Source of the DNA: JBKBXU01 sp046313675
Lineage (GTDB): Bacteria > Bacteroidota > Bacteroidia > Cytophagales > Cytophagaceae
Assembly (NCBI GenBank): GCA_046313675.1
Contig: JBKBXU010000170.1
Span: forward strand, 1 to 9,702
Length of the DNA: 9,702 nt
Direction: 5' to 3'
Of the stretch, positions 5,770 to 9,702 are shown in pieces; positions within the stretch are counted from its first letter, which is position 1, and each line of letters opens with the position of its first letter. The notes under the pieces are model-generated. The model worked only from the letters and a program-made list of their open reading frames with translations, did not search any database and was not told where the DNA came from. The position numbers and the translations under genes are program-made.

Positions 5770-7342
5770 TTACGTTTACTTCTATTCTGTCTTCCCGGTT
5801 TGCAAGATGCCAGGCAGTATAGAAGATCAATTTAGTTATCTTTTCAATTTTATCAAATAAGATCTTGTCCACTGTATCTGTATGCTGGTGATAATCTTCA
5901 TGTACACCATTGAAATAAAAGATGACAGGTATATTATTTTTTGCAAAGTTATAATGATCCGATCGGTAATAAAAACGATTTGGATCATCCGGTGAATTAT
6001 AACGATAATCCAGGGTCAGATTGGTATAAGTTTCGTTGGCATTTTCACTCACCTCATGCAGTTGGGTGGAAAGCTTGTCACTACCAATAAGATAAACATA
6101 GTCCGGGTTGTCCGGATAATTTTCGTCCAGACGTCCAATCATATCCACATTCAGGTTTGCAACGGTATTTTTAAGGGGATACACCGGATTATCTGTATAA
6201 TATTCTGATCCCATAAGGCCTTTTTCTTCTGCCGTTACCGGCATGATAAGTATGCTTCTTCTGGGCCGAAAACCATCTCTTGCCGCTTGTGCAAATGCTT
6301 CTGCAATTTCGATAAGGGCAACCGTGCCTGAACCGTCGTCGTCTGCTCCATTATAGATGAGGCCCTCTTCAATTCCAAGGTGGTCGTAGTGGGCAGTAAT
6401 AACAATTACCTCATCTTTTTTATCTGTGCCTTCTATAAAGCCTAAGACATTTTCTGTGCTTAAAATGGTATCATTCGTATTGACCCGCGATCGAACCACA
6501 CTAGGTTTAAAACGGAGTGAGGAAGTCTTTTCTCTTTGGAGTGCATCCCGTTTTCTGAACAATTCCCGTTCTTTGACCTTCAGCATTTCGGCTGCCAAAA
6601 CAGGGGGGATAAAAAAGGCACTTCCACTTCTCCTTTTATGCGTATAGGCAAGACTGGGTTGTGCTATATGCTCCCGAAGCATTTCCAATCTTCGCTCAAA
6701 TTCTTTGGTCGAATTTCCCACGATAATAAAGACTTCTCTGGCCCCTTTTTCTCTGGCCGTTGACGCCTTGCGCCGCCAGTCAAAAGCCCAGTCAGAGACT
6801 TGTTTGGTGTTGGTGACTAAAGAAACTCCATCCAGGACGGGTTCTCCCATAAATATAACAACACCTTTTCCATTTACATCCAGGCCATCATAATCGGAAT
6901 AATTTTTAGTATCTATGCCATAACCTGCGAACACTACCTGCATTTTTTCAGGCACGTCCGAATCAAAGTCCCCATATATGTAAAAGTCTTCCAGAAAAAT
7001 TTTCTCTCGCTTATTTACAACTAAGGAGACGTTTTCAAACTCTTTACGTATCAGGTTGAAGTGCTGAAAATAACTGCTGTCGCCATTGCTTACAACACCC
7101 GGTTTTACTCCGAAAGATTGAAATTTGGAAGCTATGTACTCGGCAGCCATTTTTTGCCCCGGCCTGCCGGTTTCCCGGCCCTCCAGGCTGTCAGATGCCA
7201 GTACATGAAGGTATTCGGACAGGTCGGCCGCCTTAATGCTGTTGCCATACCGTATGGCTATCGTGTCTTTCTGAAATTTCTGTGCAAAGGATACTGAGAA
7301 AATCAGGCAAAATAATGCGAAAAATATGAGTTTTCTTGTCAT
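5759..7342 (-). CDS. Secreted M28 family zinc aminopeptidase
   Basis: This 527-residue exported peptidase has a Sec signal peptide at residues 1-20 (MTRKLIFFALFCLIFSVSFA, cleavage before QKFQ), so it acts in the periplasm or outside. An inserted PA-like region occupies ~125-290. The catalytic half has the full M28 co-catalytic zinc set: His318 and Asp320 in TAHYDHLG, the bridging Asp at 334/335 in NGADDDGSG, Glu372/Glu373 in TAEEKG (general base plus ligand), Asp400 in NVDMIGR, and a distal His in the DYHQHTDT segment (485). SDH at 461-463 is also typical. The start is supported by the signal peptide. The gene is separated from dnaK by dnaK's terminator and overlaps lutB, with which it probably forms a two-gene transcript. 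Substrate specificity cannot be read from sequence, and no Por-type C-terminal sorting domain is visible. Confidence 0.92.
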   Translation of the reverse strand: MTRKLIFFALFCLIFSVSFAQKFQKDTIAIRYGNSIKAADLSEYLHVLASDSLEGRETGRPGQKMAAEYIASKFQSFGVKPGVVSNGDSSYFQHFNLIRKEFENVSLVVNKREKIFLEDFYIYGDFDSDVPEKMQVVFAGYGIDTKNYSDYDGLDVNGKGVVIFMGEPVLDGVSLVTNTKQVSDWAFDWRRKASTAREKGAREVFIIVGNSTKEFERRLEMLREHIAQPSLAYTHKRRSGSAFFIPPVLAAEMLKVKERELFRKRDALQREKTSSLRFKPSVVRSRVNTNDTILSTENVLGFIEGTDKKDEVIVITAHYDHLGIEEGLIYNGADDDGSGTVALIEIAEAFAQAARDGFRPRRSILIMPVTAEEKGLMGSEYYTDNPVYPLKNTVANLNVDMIGRLDENYPDNPDYVYLIGSDKLSTQLHEVSENANETYTNLTLDYRYNSPDDPNRFYYRSDHYNFAKNNIPVIFYFNGVHEDYHQHTDTVDKILFDKIEKITKLIFYTAWHLANREDRIEVNVNGE

Positions 7343-7365
7343 GCTTTAAAAATAATAGATGGATT

Positions 7366-7383
7366 GTAAAAACCGTAAAAACC
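7366..7383. repeat. Two tandem 9-bp repeats upstream of the M28 gene
   Basis: GTAAAAACC occurs twice with no gap, 24-41 bp before the peptidase ATG (reading GGTTTTTAC twice on the coding strand). The position suits a regulator-binding or promoter element, but no clear TTTG/TAnnTTTG pair was found here. It could be chance in A/T-rich DNA. Confidence 0.35.
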
Positions 7384-7443
7384 TGTTTGTGTTTAACCTG
7401 AAATGTGACACCGCTCTTCACCTTTTACTTACATGGGTTAAAC

Positions 7444-7472
7444 AAAAAAAGCTCCCGGAAACCGGGAGCTTT
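7444..7472 (-). terminator. Rho-independent terminator of dnaK
   Basis: On the minus strand AAAGCTCCCGG, a 3-base loop, then CCGGGAGCTTT form an 11-bp GC-rich stem (7448-7458 paired with 7462-7472), running into seven consecutive T residues. It starts about 20 bp after the dnaK stop. This is a textbook intrinsic terminator and makes readthrough into the M28 gene unlikely. Confidence 0.92.
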
Positions 7473-7493
7473 AACTTTAATCTGACCAACCGT

Positions 7494-9416
7494 TTACTTT
7501 TTATCTTTGTTGTTATCAACTTCTTCGTAGTCAACGTCGGTGACAGAATCACCTGAGGCACCTTCACCATTTGTTGGCTCTCCTCCGGCCCCTGGTGCAC
7601 CACCTTCAGGTCCTTGCGAAGCGCTGTACATTTCCTGAGAAGCATTTTGCCATGCTGTATTCATCGCAGCCATAGCCGCATCAATGGCATTTACATCTTT
7701 GGCTTCGTGGGCTTTTTTAAGGTCACCTAAAGCTGACTCTAAAGCAGTTTTATTGTTTTCAGAGATTTTGTCTCCAAATTCCTTCAGTTGCTTTTCTGTC
7801 TGAAAAATCATAGAATCAGCTGCATTTAGCTTCTCTATTTTCTCTTTTTCAGCCTTGTCAGCTTCCTCGTTGGCTTTAGCCTCGTTTTTCATTTTCTCAA
7901 TCTCAGCATCGGTTAGTCCGGAAGAAGCCTCAATTCTGATTTTCTGCTCTTTCCCGGTTCCTTTATCTTTGGCCGATACATTTAAGATACCGTTGGCATC
8001 AATGTCAAACGTAACTTCAATCTGAGGTACGCCTCTTGGTGCTGGTGGAATTCCATCTAAATGGAACCTTCCAATGGTACGGTTCGCATTAGCCATAGGA
8101 CGTTCGCCTTGCAGCACGTGGATTTCAACCGATGGTTGATTGTCCGATGCTGTAGAGAAGGTCTCTGATTTCTTAGTTGGTATGGTTGTGTTTGATTCTA
8201 TAAGTTTAGTCATTACTCCACCCATAGTTTCAATACCCAGAGAAAGAGGCGTAACGTCAAGTAGCAATACATCTTTTACTTCACCTGTCAACACACCACC
8301 CTGAATAGCTGCTCCAATGGCTACTACTTCATCTGGGTTAACTCCCTTAGAAGGCTTCTTGTTGAAGAATTTCTCAACTTCTTCCTGTATTCTTGGGATA
8401 CGTGTAGAACCACCAACAAGAATTACTTCATCAATTTGAGAAATATTTAAACCTGCATCTTTCAATGCCTGCTTGCATGGCTCTAAGGTTCTCTTAATAA
8501 GTTCGTCAGCCAATTGCTCAAATTTTGAACGGCTAAGCGTTCTTACAAGGTGCTTAGGCATGCCCTCAACCGGCATAATATATGGAAGGTTGATTTCAGT
8601 AGAGGTTGAGCTTGAAAGTTCAACTTTCGCCTTTTCAGCAGCTTCTTTTAATCTTTGCAAAGCCATTGCATCTTTTCTAAGATCAAGGCCTTCGTCTTTT
8701 TTGAATTCTTCTGCCAGCCAGTCGATGATTACCTGGTCAAAGTCATCTCCTCCAAGGTGAGTATCACCATTGGTAGATTTTACTTCAAATACACCGTCGC
8801 CTAATTCCAGAATGGAAATATCAAAAGTACCTCCACCAAGGTCAAATACAGCAATGGTCATTTCCTGATTTTTCTTGTCAAGGCCATAAGCAAGGGCTGC
8901 TGCAGTAGGCTCGTTTATGATCCTTTTTACATCAAGTCCTGCAATCTGACCTGCTTCTTTGGTAGCTTGTCTTTCTGCATCGTTGAAGTAAGCCGGTACA
9001 GTAATTACCGCTTCCTTAACCTCAGTCCCTAAGTAATCTTCAGCAGTACTCTTCATTTTCTGAAGAATGATAGCCGAAAGTTCTTGAGGAGTATACGTTC
9101 TGTCGCCAATTTTTACCCTTGGCGTATCATTATTTCCTTTTTCTACTTTGTATGTGACATTTCCTGCTTCTTTGCTTACGTCAGAAAACTTTTGCCCCAT
9201 AAAGCGTTTGATTGACATTATGGTATTGGTTGGGTTGGTTATAGCCTGTCTTTTTGCAGGATCACCAACTTTCCTCTCGCCATTGTCAAGAAATGCAACT
9301 ATTGAAGGGGTAGTTCTTCTCCCTTCGCTGTTAGGAATTACAACCGGCTCATTTCCCTCCATTACGGCAACACATGAGTTGGTGGTTCCTAAGTCAATTC
9401 CTATAATTTTTCCCAT
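7494..9416 (-). CDS. dnaK: Molecular chaperone DnaK (Hsp70)
   Basis: This is the ATP-dependent cytoplasmic Hsp70 chaperone that works with DnaJ and GrpE on unfolded and aggregation-prone proteins. It is 640 residues, full length. The ATPase domain shows phosphate loop 1 (GIDLGTTNS, 6-14), EPTAAALAYGLD (169-180), DLGGGTFD (192-199) and the adenosine motif VGGSTRIP (334-341). The interdomain linker KDVLLLDVTPLSLG (381-394) leads into the substrate-binding beta domain and the helical lid. A Gly/Pro-rich stretch precedes a tail with DVDYEEVD, close to the usual bacterial C-terminus that contacts DnaJ. No dnaJ or grpE flanks it: downstream is a terminator and upstream an IS, so it is monocistronic here. 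A sigma-54-like promoter lies 55 bp upstream, and no CIRCE element was seen. Confidence 0.98.
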   Translation of the reverse strand: MGKIIGIDLGTTNSCVAVMEGNEPVVIPNSEGRRTTPSIVAFLDNGERKVGDPAKRQAITNPTNTIMSIKRFMGQKFSDVSKEAGNVTYKVEKGNNDTPRVKIGDRTYTPQELSAIILQKMKSTAEDYLGTEVKEAVITVPAYFNDAERQATKEAGQIAGLDVKRIINEPTAAALAYGLDKKNQEMTIAVFDLGGGTFDISILELGDGVFEVKSTNGDTHLGGDDFDQVIIDWLAEEFKKDEGLDLRKDAMALQRLKEAAEKAKVELSSSTSTEINLPYIMPVEGMPKHLVRTLSRSKFEQLADELIKRTLEPCKQALKDAGLNISQIDEVILVGGSTRIPRIQEEVEKFFNKKPSKGVNPDEVVAIGAAIQGGVLTGEVKDVLLLDVTPLSLGIETMGGVMTKLIESNTTIPTKKSETFSTASDNQPSVEIHVLQGERPMANANRTIGRFHLDGIPPAPRGVPQIEVTFDIDANGILNVSAKDKGTGKEQKIRIEASSGLTDAEIEKMKNEAKANEEADKAEKEKIEKLNAADSMIFQTEKQLKEFGDKISENNKTALESALGDLKKAHEAKDVNAIDAAMAAMNTAWQNASQEMYSASQGPEGGAPGAGGEPTNGEGASGDSVTDVDYEEVDNNKDKK

Positions 9417-9470
9417 AGTTTGTAAAATTTATTTTTTTAATCTCAATATCCTGATAGATGAAATCTCTTT

Positions 9471-9487
9471 TGCAAGCAGTATGCCAA
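9471..9487 (-). promoter_or_regulatory. Putative sigma-54 (-24/-12) promoter of dnaK
   Basis: The minus strand reads TTGGCATACTGCTTGCA. Against the RpoN consensus YTGGCAYGNNNNTTGCW it differs at one base (A for G), and the essential GG and GC are exactly ten bases apart (GG complementing 9484-9485, GC complementing 9472-9473). The predicted transcript start is about 43 bp before the dnaK ATG. No better TAnnTTTG promoter was found in the upstream region, though one could be present in degenerate form. Confidence 0.5.
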
Positions 9488-9509
9488 TGCAGTATTTTAC
9501 CATGTGTTG

Positions 9510-9522
9510 TGACAATATGTCA
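9510..9522. promoter_or_regulatory. Palindrome upstream of the dnaK promoter
   Basis: TGACAATATGTCA is a perfect 5-bp inverted repeat with a 3-base centre. It is about 30 bp upstream of the -24 element, at roughly -55 from the predicted start. It is a possible dimeric activator or repressor site, of the sort an enhancer-binding protein could use. A site this short occurs by chance fairly often. Confidence 0.3.
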
Positions 9523-9627
9523 GGAAATGGCGTAAAAATTCCGGACTATATAGAAAATACCTGCAAAAATGGATATTGTTATAAATGCGTATCAGTGACT
9601 TTGCCACAACGTAGATTGGTTGCGTAG

Positions 9628-9702
9628 TGGCTGTGTTTATTTGTACCTAAAATAAAGGTACAACATGAAATTAATAGATTTTATCAAGCAATTTCCTGAT
9701 GA
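9628..9702 (+). mobile_element. Left end of an insertion sequence (probably IS1595 family), continuing off the right edge
   Basis: The boundary is approximate. It is inferred from the transposase start at 9665 and a GGCTGTGTTTA-like sequence at about 9629 that could be the terminal repeat. An 8-bp inverted repeat (TTGTACCT at 9641-9648 and AGGTACAA at 9656-9663) lies immediately before the ATG and may limit transposase expression from outside transcripts. The other end is not in the window, so neither the repeat nor a target duplication can be confirmed. Confidence 0.45.
9665..9702 (+). CDS. Transposase N-terminus, probably IS1595 family (partial)
   Basis: An ATG at 9665 opens a frame that runs off the window: MKLIDFIKQFPD. 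The pattern of a short aliphatic start, then F-xx-FPD, resembles the N-terminus of IS1595 (ISXO2-like) transposases, where it precedes a zinc ribbon of the form CPxCG. Only twelve full codons are visible, so the assignment depends on resemblance plus the IS-like upstream sequence. It is divergent from dnaK. Confidence 0.5.
   Translation, partial: MKLIDFIKQFPD

Noticed and set aside
7343..7443. TAnnTTTG promoter for the M28-lutB unit (TATTTTTA close to the ATG)
   Set aside because: It has no TTTG at the right distance and would place the transcript start at or inside the start codon.
9148..9480. Plus-strand open frame running through the start of dnaK
   Set aside because: It is antisense to the conserved dnaK ATPase domain and looks like a shadow frame. 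Only its part beyond dnaK is mentioned as a weak finding.
9417..9627. CIRCE operator (TTAGCACTC-N9-GAGTGCTAA) for dnaK
   Set aside because: Looked for on both strands and not found, even in degenerate form.

Overview
The window looks like a chromosomal segment of a Bacteroidota bacterium, probably of the Cytophagales type. The signs are A/T-rich gene starts without Shine-Dalgarno sequences, a TTTG / TAnnTTTG-like promoter, short lipoprotein signals, Bacteroidota-like transposase ends and a typical DnaK. The phylum is fairly safe; the order is a guess. Every complete gene is on the minus strand. The only plus-strand coding sequences are two insertion-sequence transposase pieces, one at each edge.

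Left part (1-4103). A four-gene unit is transcribed leftwards. The first gene encodes a 705-residue modular protein: an N-terminal 16-residue repeat region, a DUF4157 metallopeptidase-like domain with HELTH, and a class-3 lipase domain with GHSLGGA. Three paralogous small lipoproteins follow with gaps of 7, 1 and 1 bases. I read this as a polymorphic toxin or secreted effector followed by a duplicated set of membrane-anchored immunity proteins. The third lipoprotein gene is cut off by an insertion sequence. Homology to its sisters stops at base 120/121, and its last eight codons and stop codon lie in the IS end. The IS transposase (C-terminus only, 1-96) converges on it and overlaps its stop codon. 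A good Bacteroidota-type promoter sits just upstream of the toxin gene.

Middle (4308-7342). A perfect 16-bp inverted repeat separates the toxin unit from two overlapping genes: a secreted M28 zinc peptidase and a LutB-type iron-sulfur protein of lactate oxidation. They overlap by 11 bp and are probably co-transcribed. LutA and LutC are not in the window.

Right part (7444-9702). dnaK ends in a strong rho-independent terminator. Upstream of dnaK is a sequence with the GG-N10-GC spacing of a sigma-54 promoter, and a short palindrome lies behind it. An IS, probably of the IS1595 family, begins roughly 210 bp upstream of dnaK; only the first residues of its transposase are visible.

The main item of interest is the lipase / tandem-lipoprotein cassette, with one immunity-like copy inactivated by a transposon. 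The second is the possible sigma-54 control of dnaK.
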